From Halorubrum sp. BOL3-1 (GTDB lineage Archaea > Halobacteriota > Halobacteria > Halobacteriales > Haloferacaceae), in contig NZ_CP034692.1 in assembly GCF_004114375.1 (NCBI RefSeq), positions 1,922,001-1,986,000 of the forward strand: a stretch of 64,000 bases of DNA. Direction: 5' to 3'. Under the pieces are notes generated by a model. The model searched no databases. It was not told the DNA's origin and worked only from the letters and a program-made list of their open reading frames with translations. Below are positions 43,073 through 53,900 of this stretch, in pieces (within the stretch, counting starts at the first letter, position 1; each line of letters begins with the position of its first letter). A program made the translations under genes and the position numbers.

Positions 43073-43160
43073 GCCGGACGCCGGCGACGCGTGAACCGAC
43101 CGACGACGTGTCACGGAGCCGCCGAGCGGAGACTCGACGCGTCCGTGACGGGCGTGAGCG

Positions 43161-43168
43161 GATTTAAG
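43161..43168 (+). promoter_or_regulatory. TATA-like box before the 43-aa membrane protein
   Basis: GATTTAAG is centred about 27 bp upstream of the ATG at 43192. Confidence 0.45.
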
Positions 43169-43191
43169 TCTCTGGCTACGGAGGGTTTGTC

Positions 43192-43323
43192 ATGGAAATG
43201 GTTGACGCGGTCGACGACGGCTGGCTGGCGCTCGTCGGGGTGGGAGCCGGCTACGCGCTCGCGGTCGGCCTGGTGTTCCTCCTGTTTTTCATCGCGCCGT
43301 ATCTCGCGGTCGCGGCGCTGTAG
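43192..43323 (+). CDS. 43-aa single-span membrane protein
   Basis: A small ORF, MEMVDAVDDGWLALVGVGAG at the start, continuing as a strongly hydrophobic helix to 'FIAPYLAVAAL' and a TAG at 43321. It has its own TATA box at leaderless spacing. The acidic start and a single helix recall small haloarchaeal membrane proteins. It ends 80 bp before the convergent PAN gene. Function unknown. Confidence 0.6.
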   Translation: MEMVDAVDDGWLALVGVGAGYALAVGLVFLLFFIAPYLAVAAL

Positions 43324-43403
43324 CGGGTTCGTCGCGACCGCGAACTGGCGGAGAAAACGAGCGAATCGACGGCGGTATCGCCGTCAGAGGGCGCCGAGAC
43401 CGA

Positions 43404-44621
43404 TCAGGCGAACGCCAGCGAGTCGTCGGCACTCGTCTCGTCGTCCTGCTGAAGCTTCTCGTGGGCTTCAAGGAAGTCGTCGAGCGTGACCTCGGTGCGG
43501 TCGTCGCGGATGGCGAACATCCCGGCTTCCGTACACATCGCCTTGATGTCGGCCCCGGACGCGTCGGGAGTCAGCTCGGCCAGTTCCGTGAAGTCGACCC
43601 CGTCGGCGAGGTTCATGTTGCGCGTATGGATCCGGAAGATGATCTCGCGGCCCTCGGTCTCCGGTTTCGGCACCTCGATGAGCCGGTCGAAGCGGCCGGG
43701 GCGGAGGATGGCGGGGTCAAGCATGTCGAAGCGGTTAGTCGCCGCGATGATCCGGACCTCGCCGCGCTCGTCGAAGCCGTCCATCTCCGAGAGGAGTTGC
43801 ATCATCGTCCGCTGGACCTCGGCGTCGCCCGAGGTCTTCGAGTCGGTCCGCTTCGAGGCGATCGCGTCGATCTCGTCGATGAAGAGGACGGCGGGCTGAT
43901 TCTCGCGGGCGACTTCGAACAGGTCGCGGACGAGCTTCGCACCCTCACCGATGAACTTGTGGACCAGCTCCGAGCCGGCCATCTTGATGAACGTGGCGTC
44001 CGTCTCGTTGGCGACGGCCTTCGCCAGCATCGTTTTGCCGGTCCCCGGCGGACCGTACAGCAGCACGCCGCTCGGGGGCTGGATGCCCACGTCCTCGAAC
44101 ATGTCGGGGTGTTCGAGGGGCATCTCGACGGTCTCGCGGACCTCCTGCATCTGGTCTTCGAGGCCGCCGATGTCGGCGTAGGTGACGTCCGGGGAGTGTT
44201 CGACCTGCATCACGCGGGCGCGGACATCGGTCTCCTTCTCTAACTTCTTGACGACGGACAGCGAGTTGTTGACCGCGACGCGGTCGTCCGGGTCGAGCGC
44301 CTCGCGCAGCTCGTCTGTGATCTCGGTGAGCGCCTCTTGGTTGTTCCCGTGTTGTTTGATCACGGCTCCGTCGGGCGTTATCTCTTGGACCGTTGCCACG
44401 AACAGCGGAGACTGCTTCAGCTTCTTGTTCTCGTGGGTGAGCCGTTCGAGCTTCTGTTGGTACTTGTTGTTCTCCGCGTTTGCGTCGAGGAGCTTGTCGC
44501 GCATCTCCTCGTTCTGTGACTCCAGCACGTCGAGCCGCTCCTGTAAGGAGTCGATCTTCTCCTGTTTCGACGCCGAGCCCTCGTCGTAGGGCATGTCGAC
44601 GTTATCGACCGTATCACTCAT
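43404..44621 (-). CDS. pan: Proteasome-activating nucleotidase (PAN)
   Basis: AAA+ unfoldase that feeds substrates to the archaeal 20S proteasome. The 405-aa protein has an N-terminal coiled coil (residues 15-75), an OB domain ('PLFVATVQEITPDGAVIKQH') and an AAA domain. The latter shows Walker A 'GVLLYGPPGTGKTMLAKAVA', Walker B 'AVLFIDEIDAIASKR', sensor 'RIIAATNRFDMLDPAILRPG' and arginine fingers 'RPGRFDR'. The C-terminus is SLAFA, so the usual HbYX docking motif has Phe in place of Tyr. Haloarchaea usually carry two PAN genes; only one is in this window. Confidence 0.95.
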   Translation of the reverse strand: MSDTVDNVDMPYDEGSASKQEKIDSLQERLDVLESQNEEMRDKLLDANAENNKYQQKLERLTHENKKLKQSPLFVATVQEITPDGAVIKQHGNNQEALTEITDELREALDPDDRVAVNNSLSVVKKLEKETDVRARVMQVEHSPDVTYADIGGLEDQMQEVRETVEMPLEHPDMFEDVGIQPPSGVLLYGPPGTGKTMLAKAVANETDATFIKMAGSELVHKFIGEGAKLVRDLFEVARENQPAVLFIDEIDAIASKRTDSKTSGDAEVQRTMMQLLSEMDGFDERGEVRIIAATNRFDMLDPAILRPGRFDRLIEVPKPETEGREIIFRIHTRNMNLADGVDFTELAELTPDASGADIKAMCTEAGMFAIRDDRTEVTLDDFLEAHEKLQQDDETSADDSLAFA

Positions 44622-44642
44622 TGTGTTTATTAAGTCGTCTCG

Positions 44643-44652
44643 CGGATAAGAG
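44643..44652 (-). promoter_or_regulatory. TATA-like box of PAN
   Basis: The minus strand reads CCTCTTATCC, centred about 26 bp upstream of the PAN start at 44621, the spacing of a leaderless transcript. Confidence 0.45.
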
Positions 44653-44777
44653 GCTTCGGGTGGGGGAACGACACCGCCCGTTTCGGCGGCGTCGACGCCG
44701 GACAGCGCCGGAGCGCGTCGCCGGCAGTCCGCAGTATTCCGCCGCGAGTAATGTTTTACGGTAATTAAAATGGATAG

Positions 44778-44792
44778 TAAATATTATTATAC
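44778..44792 (+). promoter_or_regulatory. AT-rich promoter element of the HTH regulator
   Basis: TAAATATTATTATAC lies in the most AT-rich part of the PAN/HTH intergenic region. It is centred about 32 bp upstream of the ATG at 44817 and only about 17 bp before the ATG at 44802, favouring the former as start. Confidence 0.45.
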
Positions 44793-44816
44793 AGCATCCC
44801 AATGGTTGAGACACGC

Positions 44817-45080
44817 ATGAGCACGACCGATACCGTCACCGCCGACGACGGGACCGCGGACCGCTGGGCGGACGTTCGCGATCTCCCCCCGAGCGCGAAG
44901 TTAGTCGCGAAGGTGCTGGACTACAACGACACGCTGACGCAGAGCGAACTGGCAGAGGAGACGCTGCTCCCGCCCCGAACCGTTCGGTACGCGCTGTCGC
45001 GACTCGAAGAGGAGGACGTCGTCGACTCTCGGTTCTCGTTCACCGACGCGCGCAAGCGGCTGTACTCGTTGGGTATCTGA
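44817..45080 (+). CDS. Small winged-HTH transcriptional regulator
   Basis: An 87-aa protein (MSTTDTVTADDGTADRWADV). Residues 30-85 form a winged helix with 'KLVAKVLDYNDTLTQSELAE' and recognition helix 'LPPRTVRYALSRLEEEDVVD', then a beta wing 'RFSFTDARKRLYSL'. It resembles MarR/TrmB-like DNA-binding domains without an effector domain. It is divergent from PAN with a 195-bp region between. Target unknown. Confidence 0.8.
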   Translation: MSTTDTVTADDGTADRWADVRDLPPSAKLVAKVLDYNDTLTQSELAEETLLPPRTVRYALSRLEEEDVVDSRFSFTDARKRLYSLGI

Positions 45081-45131
45081 GCGCCGATCGGCTGCGCGAC
45101 GGTTTATCACCGATGCCGCGCCAGTCGCCCC

Positions 45132-45494
45132 GTGGTCTCGACTACCGCCGTCAAGCGCGCGCTGGCCGCCCTCGCGACGCGCACCGACACCGCGAGGCGT
45201 CCGTACGTCGCCGTGATCGACGAGGCGGACGCCGCGCGAACCGATCTGCGGCGCGCTGCCGGGTTCGTCGACGCCGTCGGTCTCGACCGGCTCGCGGACG
45301 CGGTCGACGCCGCGGACCGCGCGGGAGACCAGGCCGCGGCCGAGCGGGGTCGGGAGGCGCTCGACGCGTACCGAGCGTTCCGGCGGGCCGCCGCGGACGG
45401 GAACGGGGACGGAGCGGTCACCGCCGGCCGCGACCACTTCCGCTCCGGCCCCGGAATCCATAAGCCGGACACCGGCCAAGAAGCGGACAGATGA
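45132..45494 (+). CDS. Hypothetical protein upstream of mre11
   Basis: A 120-aa helical protein from GTG 45132 ([20 protein letters not shown]), Ala/Arg/Asp-rich with no catalytic motif. Its stop overlaps the mre11 start by 4 nt, so it is translated with mre11-rad50 and could be linked to DNA repair. The C-terminus '[16 protein letters not shown]' looks disordered. I do not recognise a family. Confidence 0.65.
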   Translation: MVSTTAVKRALAALATRTDTARRPYVAVIDEADAARTDLRRAAGFVDAVGLDRLADAVDAADRAGDQAAAERGREALDAYRAFRRAAADGNGDGAVTAGRDHFRSGPGIHKPDTGQEADR

Positions 45495-46786
45495 CACGGG
45501 TGATCCACACCGGCGACACCCACATCGGGTACGCGCAGTACCACTCGCCGGTCAGGCGCCAGGACTTCCTCGACGCGTTCGGGACCGTAGTCGACGACGC
45601 GGTCGACGACGGGGTCGACGCCGTCGTCCACGCCGGCGACCTCTTCCACGACCGCCGCCCCGAGCTCCGCGACCTGATGGGGACCATCTCCGTCCTCCGC
45701 CGGCTCGACGACGCCGGGGTCCCCTTTCTCGCGGTCGTCGGCAACCACGAGTCGACCCGTGGCGGGCAGTGGCTCGACCTGTTCGAGCGCCTCGGACTCG
45801 CCACCCGGCTCGGGAGCGAGCCGGTCGTCGCGGGCGACACCGCGTTCTACGGACTCGACCACGTCCCCGTCTCGCGGCGCGACGGCCTCGACTACGCGTT
45901 CGCGGACCACGACGTCGCGCACGCCGCGCTCGTCGCGCACGGTCTCTTCGAGCCGTTCGGCTACGCCGACTGGGACACCGAGACCGTACTGACCGAGAGC
46001 GACGTCGAGTTCGACGCCATGCTGCTCGGCGACAACCACACTCCCGACACCGCCGAGGTCGCGGACACGTGGGTCACGTATCCGGGGTCGACCGAGCGAG
46101 CGAGCGCGAGCGAGCGCGACGGGCGGGGCTACAACCTCGTCGTCTTCGACGCGGACGCGGCGGGCGACGACGCGGTCGATATCCGGCGCCGCGTGCTCGA
46201 CACGCGTCCGTTCGTCTTCGTCGAGGTCGAACTCCGAGCGGGCGAGGGCGAGTCCCGAGTCCGCGAGCGCGTGCGGGAGTACGACCTCGCGGAGGCGGTC
46301 GTCCACGTCGAGATCGCCGGCGAGGGCGACCCGGTGACGCCGGCGGCGGTCGAGGAGTTCGCGACCGACGCGGGCGCCCTCGTCGCGCGCGTCGCGGACC
46401 GGCGCGAGGTCGAGTCCGACGGCGAGGTGGACGTGAGCTTCGCAGACCCCGAGGACGCCGTCCGCGACCGGCTCGACGAGATGCCGCTCTCGACCGTCGC
46501 GCGCGACGTGGAGGGCGCGGTCCGCTCGGACACAGTTACCGACGCCAACGTCCGCGAGACGGTGAAACGCAGGGTCGAGGAGCGGCTCGACGAGGAGGAG
46601 GATCTCGGCGCGTTCGACCCGGTCGATTCGGGTCCGGAGGCCGTCGACGCCGAGGGCGACGGCGACAACGGAGGCAGAGACGAGGGCGACGCGGACGAGT
46701 CGGCCGCCGAGTCAGACCGGGAGGGACCCGCGGACGACGAGCCGGCGTCGACCGACGGGCAGGTCTCCATGGAGGACTACCTGTGA
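45491..46786 (+). CDS. mre11: DNA double-strand break repair nuclease Mre11
   Basis: Manganese-dependent nuclease of the Mre11-Rad50 complex. The 431-aa protein shows phosphoesterase motifs '[16 protein letters not shown]' (residues 5-20), '[12 protein letters not shown]', '[12 protein letters not shown]', 'LVAHGLF' and '[15 protein letters not shown]' (a GDNHT variant of the usual GHxH region). A capping domain follows and a Rad50-binding region that ends in an acidic disordered tail. The final GTGA overlaps the rad50 start. Confidence 0.95.
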   Translation: MTRVIHTGDTHIGYAQYHSPVRRQDFLDAFGTVVDDAVDDGVDAVVHAGDLFHDRRPELRDLMGTISVLRRLDDAGVPFLAVVGNHESTRGGQWLDLFERLGLATRLGSEPVVAGDTAFYGLDHVPVSRRDGLDYAFADHDVAHAALVAHGLFEPFGYADWDTETVLTESDVEFDAMLLGDNHTPDTAEVADTWVTYPGSTERASASERDGRGYNLVVFDADAAGDDAVDIRRRVLDTRPFVFVEVELRAGEGESRVRERVREYDLAEAVVHVEIAGEGDPVTPAAVEEFATDAGALVARVADRREVESDGEVDVSFADPEDAVRDRLDEMPLSTVARDVEGAVRSDTVTDANVRETVKRRVEERLDEEEDLGAFDPVDSGPEAVDAEGDGDNGGRDEGDADESAAESDREGPADDEPASTDGQVSMEDYL

Positions 46787-49470
46787 AGTTCGACCGCGTC
46801 CGCCTCGCGAATTTCAAGCCGTACGGCGACGCCGACCTGCGGCTGACCGAGGGCGTCACGGTCATCCACGGGCTCAACGGCAGCGGGAAGTCCTCGCTGC
46901 TGGAGGCCTGCTTCTTCGCGCTGTACGGGTCGACGGCGCTCGACGGCACCCTCGAAGACATCATCACGAACGGCGAGGAGGAGACGGAGGTCGAACTGTG
47001 GTTCACCCACGACGGCGCCTCCTACCGCGTCGAGCGACGACTCAAGTCCTACGACGGCCGGATCGACCACCAGTGTACGCTCGAATCGACCGACGGGAGC
47101 GACGTGACTCGCGACGGGGCGCGGGCGGTCCGCGAGTTCGTCACGGAGCTGCTGCGGATGGACGCCGAGGCGTTCGTCAACTGCGCGTACGTCCGGCAGG
47201 GGGAGGTGAACAAGCTCATCAACGCCACCCCGCGCGAGCGACAGGACACGATCGACGACCTGCTCCAGCTCGGGAAGCTAGAGGAGTACCGCGAGCGTGC
47301 CGGCGACGCCCGGCTCGGCGTCGAGGACGTGCTCGGCGCAAAGCGGGCCGTTCTCGAGGAGAAGGAGCGACAGATCCGAGAGAAGGAGGACCGGGACCTC
47401 CACGAGCGGCTCAACGGGCTGGAGGCCGAGCTGGCGGAGCTGGACGAGCAGGTCGAGAACTACGAGGCCCAGCGCGCGAGGGCCGAGACGACCCGCGACG
47501 AGGCGGCAGAGACGCTGGCGGCGTACGAGGAGAGGCGCGAGGCCCTCGACGAGGTCGAAGCCGAAGTCGAGGATCTGGAGACCGAGATCCGCGGGGCGGA
47601 ACGGGAGCGCGACGAACTCCGGTCGAAGGCTCGGGAGGCGCGCGAGCGGATCGAGGAGCTTCGTGACGAAATCGATGGCCGACTCGCCAACGCCGGCCTC
47701 GACGCCGCCACAGCGGACGCCGTCGCCGAGCGCCGCGAGGAGCTCGACGAGCGCGAGGACGACCTCCAAGAGGAGCTGAGCGACGTCCGCGTCGAGGCCG
47801 AGGGGTTCCGCAAGCAGGCGGAGAACCTCTCGGAGAAGGCGGACGACCTCGCAGAGCGCGCCGAAGAGGCCGACGACCGCGCCGACGGGCTGGAGGCAGC
47901 GGCCGACGACGCAGCGGCCGAGGCCGACGAGCGCGAGGCGTCGCTCGCCGACTTGGAGTCGGAGGCTGACGACCTCCGCGAGCGGTTCGCCGACGCCGAG
48001 GTCGACCGCGGCGAGGCCGCCACTCGGCGCGACGGGCTCCGCGAGGAGCGCGGCCAGGTCCGCGAGCGGATCGCGGAGCTGGAGGCGGAGCTGAAGAACG
48101 CCCGGGAACGCGTCGCTGAGGCCGAAGAGCTGCTTGACGCCGGCAAGTGTCCGGAGTGCGGCCAGCCGGTCGGGGACTCCCCGCACGCGAACCGGATCGA
48201 TGAGGACCGCGAGCGGGTCGACGAGCTTGAAGCCGACCTCGACGACGCCCGCGAGCGCGAGGGTGACCTCAGAGACCGGATCGACGCGATCGACCCGCTG
48301 GTCGAGGCCGGGGAGCGGCTCGCGGAGATCGACGACGCGGCCGAGATACTTGAAGAGCGGGCCGCGGAGAAACGCGAGGAGACCGAGGCCGGGCGCGACG
48401 AGGCGGAAGCGAAGCGCGAGGAGGCGGAGCGGCTCCGGGAGGAGGCGGCGGAGACCCGAGAGGTCGCCGAAGCGAAACGCGAGGAGGCGGTCAACGCCGG
48501 CGAGCGCGTCGCGGAGCTGGAGGACGCCCTCGACGGGGTGGAGACCGCACGCGAGCGCGTCGACGCCGTGGCGGAGCGGCTTGAGGCGACCGAGGAGTCG
48601 GAGGACCGGACCGAGCGGCTCCGCGAGAAGCGGGAGAACGTCGCGGATCTCAACGACGAGCGCCGGGAGCGGCTCGCCGACAAGCGGGAGCGCCGCGACG
48701 AGCTCCGCGAGGCGGTCGACGAGGACGCCGTCGAGACGGCCCGCGAGGAGAAGCGAAAGGCCGAGGAGTACGTCGAGAAGGTCACCGAAGAGCTTGATCG
48801 GCTTGCCGACCAACGCGACGAACTCGTCGGGAGTATCCAGAGCACTCGCACCAAGATTGAGTCGCTAGAGGGTCTCCGCGAGGAGCGCGACGAGCTGGCC
48901 GAGACGGTCGACGCACTCGAAGCGCTTCACGACGAGACGAGCGAGCTGGAGGCGATGTACGGCGACCTCCGGGCGGAGCTCCGCCAGCGCAACGTCACCG
49001 AGTTGGAGCGCACGCTGAACGAGACGTTCGAGCTGGTGTACGGCAACGACGCCTACTCGCACATCGAACTCGACGGCGAGTACGTCCTGACCGTCTACCA
49101 GAAGGACGGCGAGTCGCTCGACCCCGAGCAGCTCTCCGGCGGCGAGCGCGCCCTGTTCAACCTCTCGCTACGCTGTGCGATCTACCGGCTGCTCTCGGAG
49201 GGCATCGAGGGCGCGGCGCCGACCCCGCCGCTCATCCTCGACGAACCGACCGTCTTCCTCGACTCCGGCCACGTCTCGCGGCTCGTCCGGCTCGTCGAGG
49301 AGATGCGCGGGTTCGGCGTGGCCCAGATCGTCATCGTGAGCCACGACGACGAGCTGGTGGGCGCGGCCGACGAGCTGGTCACCGTCGAGAAGGACCCGCG
49401 CTCGAACCGCTCGACCGTCCGCCGGGAGGACACGTCGGAGCTCGACGTGGCGTCGCTGGCCGACGACTGA
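46783..49470 (+). CDS. rad50: DNA double-strand break repair ATPase Rad50
   Basis: SMC-like ATPase partner of Mre11. The 895-aa protein starts at GTG 46783 ([20 protein letters not shown]). It has Walker A '[17 protein letters not shown]' (about residues 28-44) and a Q-loop near '[13 protein letters not shown]'. Two long acidic coiled-coil arms follow, with a zinc hook CPECGQP at residues 456-462 between them. The C-terminal ATPase half has signature '[20 protein letters not shown]', Walker B '[11 protein letters not shown]' and '[20 protein letters not shown]'. Confidence 0.95.
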   Translation: MKFDRVRLANFKPYGDADLRLTEGVTVIHGLNGSGKSSLLEACFFALYGSTALDGTLEDIITNGEEETEVELWFTHDGASYRVERRLKSYDGRIDHQCTLESTDGSDVTRDGARAVREFVTELLRMDAEAFVNCAYVRQGEVNKLINATPRERQDTIDDLLQLGKLEEYRERAGDARLGVEDVLGAKRAVLEEKERQIREKEDRDLHERLNGLEAELAELDEQVENYEAQRARAETTRDEAAETLAAYEERREALDEVEAEVEDLETEIRGAERERDELRSKAREARERIEELRDEIDGRLANAGLDAATADAVAERREELDEREDDLQEELSDVRVEAEGFRKQAENLSEKADDLAERAEEADDRADGLEAAADDAAAEADEREASLADLESEADDLRERFADAEVDRGEAATRRDGLREERGQVRERIAELEAELKNARERVAEAEELLDAGKCPECGQPVGDSPHANRIDEDRERVDELEADLDDAREREGDLRDRIDAIDPLVEAGERLAEIDDAAEILEERAAEKREETEAGRDEAEAKREEAERLREEAAETREVAEAKREEAVNAGERVAELEDALDGVETARERVDAVAERLEATEESEDRTERLREKRENVADLNDERRERLADKRERRDELREAVDEDAVETAREEKRKAEEYVEKVTEELDRLADQRDELVGSIQSTRTKIESLEGLREERDELAETVDALEALHDETSELEAMYGDLRAELRQRNVTELERTLNETFELVYGNDAYSHIELDGEYVLTVYQKDGESLDPEQLSGGERALFNLSLRCAIYRLLSEGIEGAAPTPPLILDEPTVFLDSGHVSRLVRLVEEMRGFGVAQIVIVSHDDELVGAADELVTVEKDPRSNRSTVRREDTSELDVASLADD

Positions 49471-49694
49471 CTCGCACCGCCCGACGACGACTGACTCGCG
49501 TCGCTCTTGACGGCTTGTCCACGTCGGCGCGCCGACGAGGCCGCGTCGCGGCCGAGTCGCCCGCGAGGGAGGCGGCGGGCCGGCGCGGCGGCACCCGCGC
49601 CGGCCCGTCCGCCGAGGCTGGGGAGGAGCGAGGCACGCGCTCGGCCGGTCGAAGGAGGGCGCCGCGGCCCGACCCGAAACCGATCGGGAACGCG
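49471..49694. other. Intergenic region with short duplications and repeat-family fragment
   Basis: The 224-bp gap between rad50 and the convergent small-protein operon holds no gene. GACGACTGACTCGC at the rad50 stop (49462-49475) is repeated at 49486-49499. A fragment GCCGAGGCTGGGGAGG near 49612-49627 matches a repeat seen at 63231-63250. The GC-rich palindromic stretch at 49528-49610 could form hairpins. Confidence 0.5.
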
Positions 49695-50201
49695 CTACTC
49701 GCCGTCCAAATCAGGGTCGTCGCCCTCACTCTCGCTGTCACCCTCGCCGTCGCCGCCCCGCAACAGCCCCATCGCCTCGACCGCGACCGCGGTCGCCTCG
49801 TATCCGCGCCGTCCCGCGACCTCAGCCTCGTCGACCAGTCCGGCCGCACGGAACTCGGTCATCGCGCCGTGGAGGTCGGACTCGCACATGTCGGCCGCGT
49901 CGAGGAGATCGACCGCCCCGATCGGTCCCTCGTCGACGACCACGGTGAGCAGTCCGAGCGACCGGTCATCGCGGACCGCGCCGAGCGTCCGACGGACGGG
50001 TTCCGGCACGCCCGACGCGGCGGTCGCCAGCGGCGACTCGCCGTCTACGACCCGGAGGTCGTCGTTGTCGACGTACCGCTCCGCGCCGGTGGTCGGGTCC
50101 CGCACGCGGCTCGACTCGGCTGAGCGTTTCACGAGGAGGTACGTCTCGCCGTCGCCGTCGCGAACCGTCTGCATGGCTGAAAGAGCGCGGCCGTCGGACA
50201 T
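49695..50201 (-). CDS. Haloarchaeal protein with HTH-like C-terminal part (DUF7346-like)
   Basis: A 168-aa protein. The N-terminal 55 residues look like a small beta domain ('GETYLLVKRSAESSRVRDPT', 'VDNDDLRVVDGES'). Residues 75-150 form a winged-helix-like unit with 'LGLLTVVVDEGPIGAVDLLD' and 'CESDLHGAMTEFRAAGLVDE'. The last 20 residues are acidic and repetitive. It overlaps the upstream membrane-protein gene by one base. Likely a regulator or adaptor; function unknown. Confidence 0.7.
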   Translation of the reverse strand: MSDGRALSAMQTVRDGDGETYLLVKRSAESSRVRDPTTGAERYVDNDDLRVVDGESPLATAASGVPEPVRRTLGAVRDDRSLGLLTVVVDEGPIGAVDLLDAADMCESDLHGAMTEFRAAGLVDEAEVAGRRGYEATAVAVEAMGLLRGGDGEGDSESEGDDPDLDGE

Positions 50202-50668
50202 TACGCTTCCGGGGGTGAGTCGGGGTCCGGCTCCGTCTCATCCGTTTCCACGTCCGAATCCGACTCGTCCGTCTCCCGATCGACCCTCGGTCCGTCGGCG
50301 TCGTCTCGCGAGCGCTTCCACGACCGGTGCGTCTGGTAGGTCCGGACGCCCGCGAGGAGTCCGCCGACGAACAGGGCCGTGCCGATCCGCGGCCGGCCCT
50401 CGAAGAACCACACCATGGGACCGAGTGCGACGAGGAGGAGGGCGGCGTTGGCGTAGATGACGGCGACGACGAACGCGCGGAGGGTGTCTTGGTCCACGTC
50501 GCTCGTGGCCCCGAAGTCCTCGCCGTCGTCGAACGTCTTCACGGAGGGCGCCTCGGGGATGTCCGGGGTCATCTCCTGCTCGGCCTCGGAGCTCTCCCCG
50601 AAGGGGACCTCGCCCTCGTCGTCCTCGTCGAGGCTGAACACGCCCGAGGCTACGACGCGCCGGGGCAA
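50201..50668 (-). CDS. Two-span membrane protein with acidic ends (DUF7322-like)
   Basis: A 155-aa protein with acidic N-terminus, two hydrophobic helices (about residues 65-88 and 95-110, 'VVAVIYANAALLLVALGPMV' and 'IGTALFVGGLLAGVRTYQ') and a charged tail. An alternative start is GTG at 50641 (VFSLDEDDEGEV), which removes nine residues and would fit an acidic beginning better. It forms an operon with the gene at 49695. Function unknown. Confidence 0.68.
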   Translation of the reverse strand: MPRRVVASGVFSLDEDDEGEVPFGESSEAEQEMTPDIPEAPSVKTFDDGEDFGATSDVDQDTLRAFVVAVIYANAALLLVALGPMVWFFEGRPRIGTALFVGGLLAGVRTYQTHRSWKRSRDDADGPRVDRETDESDSDVETDETEPDPDSPPEA

Positions 50669-50692
50669 AGGGGTTCCGTCCGGATACGACCG

Positions 50693-50866
50693 TCAGACCG
50701 CGTCGGTGAGCCGAACGGTTCGGCTCGCTTCGACCCACGCGAGAGGATTTGTCGCGTCGAAAATCACCACGTTCCCGTCGTCTTCGTACACCTCCACCTC
50801 GTCGTCGACCGCGTCGGAATCGGCCGGGCGAGACCCCTTGGAGTCGGAACGTGGGTCCGAAGGCAT
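50693..50866 (-). CDS. 57-aa acidic haloarchaeal protein (DUF7331-like)
   Basis: Begins MPSDPRSDSKGSRPADSDAV and continues 'VEVYEDDGNVVIFDATNPLA' to 'WVEASRTVRLTDAV'. The C-terminal half is a compact beta-hairpin with a conserved-looking 'NPLAWVEA' motif that I recall from a haloarchaeal family (DUF7331). I prefer the ATG at 50866 to one at 50890. Function unknown. Confidence 0.7.
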   Translation of the reverse strand: MPSDPRSDSKGSRPADSDAVDDEVEVYEDDGNVVIFDATNPLAWVEASRTVRLTDAV

Positions 50867-50968
50867 AGACCGTGGTAAGTCGTCACACATTAAATGCCTT
50901 TCCGTGGCGGGAGACCTCGCCGGACCCGAAAGCCGAGTTTTTTAGCCGGGTGACGCCGAAGCAGGGGT

Positions 50969-53900
50969 ATGACTCAGTCGGGGCTGTCGGACTTCTCGTC
51001 GACCGGAGCGACGGACGACGGGACGGACGACGGCACGCAAACCGAACGATCTGACCTAGCCGCACAGGAGGCGGCCGTCGTCGCCGGCGGCGGGCGGGGT
51101 CGCGTCAGCGACGTCGTCGACGTCGACGAGGCGAAATTCTCGGACTCGACGGGCACCGTCGAGCTGATAATCACCCAGATCGACTACGCCGTCGAGGGAT
51201 ACGGGAGCGACGAGTACCCCGTCGTCCACGTGTTCGGTCGTCGTCCGGTCGAAGGCGGCGACGACGAGGTCGAACACCTCCGCGTACTGGGCGTCGAACC
51301 GTACTTCTACGTTCCCACGGCCGACCTCGACCGCGACCCCGTCGAGGAGTACGGCGTGGTGATCGGGACCCGCGAGGAGAACTCCGAGGGAGAGCCGTAC
51401 GAGAGCATCCGCGGCGAACCCCTCACCCGGGTCGTCACGCGCACGCCCCGCGATGTGGGGAACATCCGCGACGACTTCGCGACGAGCTTCGAGGCGGACA
51501 TTCTCTTCCCGAACCGCTTTTTGATCGACAACGGGCTCAACGGCGGGATCCGCGTCGAGGAGCGCCGGCTCGACGACGGCGACGGGACGATCCAGGTCCA
51601 CGAGGGACACCTCGAACCCGCCGGGGTCGACGCCGAGATGCGGGTGAACACCTTCGACATCGAGGTCGACGACCGCCGCGGCTTCCCCGAGGACGGTGAA
51701 GAGCCGATCATCTGTCTCACCAGCCACGACTCCTACGACGACGAGTACGTCGTCTGGCTGTTCGACGCGCCCGAGGCCGAGGTCCCGTCGCCGGAGGACC
51801 TCCCTGACTACGAGGGGATCGTCGCGGACGAGGAGATCGACTTCGAGGTCCGGACCTTCGAGGAGGAGGCCGCGATGCTCGACGCGTTCGTCGAGTACCT
51901 CGAAGGGACCGACCCCGACCTCCTGACCGGGTGGAACTTCGAGGACTTCGACATGCCGTACGTCCTCGACCGACTGGAGGTGCTCGACGACGGGAGCCAG
52001 TACGACCTCTCGATCGAGCGGCTCTCCCGCATCGGCGAGGTGTGGCGCTCCGGCTGGGGCGGTCCGGACGTCAAGGGCCGAGTCGTCTTCGACCTGCTGT
52101 ACGCCTACAAGCGCACGATGTTCACGGAGCTGGAGTCGTACCGCCTCGACGCGGTTGGCGAGCGCGAGCTCGGCGTCGGCAAGGAGCGGTACACGGGCGA
52201 TATCGGCGATCTCTGGGAGCAGGACCCCGAGCGGCTCTTGGAGTACAGCATCCGCGACGTGGAGCTGTGCGTCGAGATCGACCGGAAACAGGACGTGATC
52301 GCCTTCTGGGACGAGGTGCGGACGTTCGTCGGCTGTAAGATCGAGGACGCGCCGACGCCGGGCGACACCGTCGACATGTACGTCCTCCACAAGGCGTTCG
52401 GCAAGTTCGCGCTCCCGACGAAGGGCCAGCAGGAGTCAGAGGATTTCGAAGGCGGCGCCGTCTTCGAGCCGATCACGGGGGTCAAGGAGATGGTGACGGT
52501 ACAAGACTTGAAATCGTTGTACCCCATGTGTATGGTGACGATCAACGCCGGCCCGGAGACGAAGGTCGACCCCGCGGAGTACGACGACGAGACGTACGTC
52601 GCGCCCAACGGGACCCACTTCCGGAAGGAGCCGGACGGCATCATGCGCGAGATGGTCGACGAACTCCTCTCCGAGCGCGAGGAGAAGAAGACGCTCCGGA
52701 ACGACCACAACCCCGGCACCGAGCCGTACGAGCAGTACGACCGACAGCAGGGAGCTGTCAAGGTTATTATGAACTGCTTCACGCCGGACACGGAGGTGCT
52801 GACGCCCGCCGGCGTGCGGTCGATCACGGACCTCGACGTCGGCGACGAGGTGTACTCGCTCGATCCGGACACCGAGGAGATGGAAGTCAAGACCGTCGAG
52901 GAGACGCACGCGTACCCCGACTACCGGGGCGAACTCGTCGACATCGAGACCTCGAAGATGGATTTCCGGGTCACGCCGAACCACCGGATGCTGGTCCGGA
53001 AAAACGAGACGAACGGGATCACCGAGGACGGCTACGACTTCGTCGAGGCCGGAAACCTCGACCGCGCGACGAACTACGAGCTCCCGCACGACTGGGACGA
53101 TCCGGTCGGAGAGCGGGTCGACGAGGTGGATCTCACGGAACTGATCGACGGCGAGTACGAGGTGTGGGTCCGACCGAGCGTCCACGGCCACACGTTCACC
53201 GCCGAACTCGGCTGGACGCCGCGCCGCGTGCCGAAGGCGGACGTCGGGCAGACCGGCTACGTCTTCACCGCCGAGGAGTTCGAGGAACACCGCGAGTACG
53301 TCGAGTCGGTGTGCGAGACGAGCTTTGTCCACCGCGAATCCGGGAGAAAGTGGATCCCGCGGACCTACGACGGCGACGACTTCCTCGATCTCTTGGCGTG
53401 GTACGTCACCGAGGGCAACGTGTACACCTCCGAGGAGAAGACGTTCGGAGAGAACCACCGCGGCTCCGCGACGACGGTGAAGATCGCACAGAACGCCATC
53501 GCGGACGGCGGCGGTCACCACGCGAGCATCGGCGACCTGCTGGACAGAATGGGGTTCGACCCCTACGTCGATGAGCGCGCCTACCAGTTCACCTCGAAGC
53601 TTCTCGGAGACCTGCTCCGAGAAATCTGCGGCGGCGACAGTTTCGAGAAACGGATTCCGGACCTCGTGTTCGACGCGAGTCGAACACAGAAACGGCAGTT
53701 CCTGGAGACGCTGATCGACGGCGACGGGGACCGGCAGTCCGGTTCGTGGCGGTACACGACCTCCAGTGATCGACTCCGTGACGACGTACTCCGACTGTGT
53801 GCGCACTTGGGGCTGACGGCGAGCTACAACCGCGACAGCGGGAGCTGGCGGATCTACGTGACGGAAGACGCGAAGAACACGCTGCGGATGCATCGGAGTG

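Noticed and set aside
47278-48854. Minus-strand frames of 464 and 511 codons opposite rad50
   Set aside because: Shadows of the coiled-coil codons; Leu- or Ser-rich composition with no domain signal.
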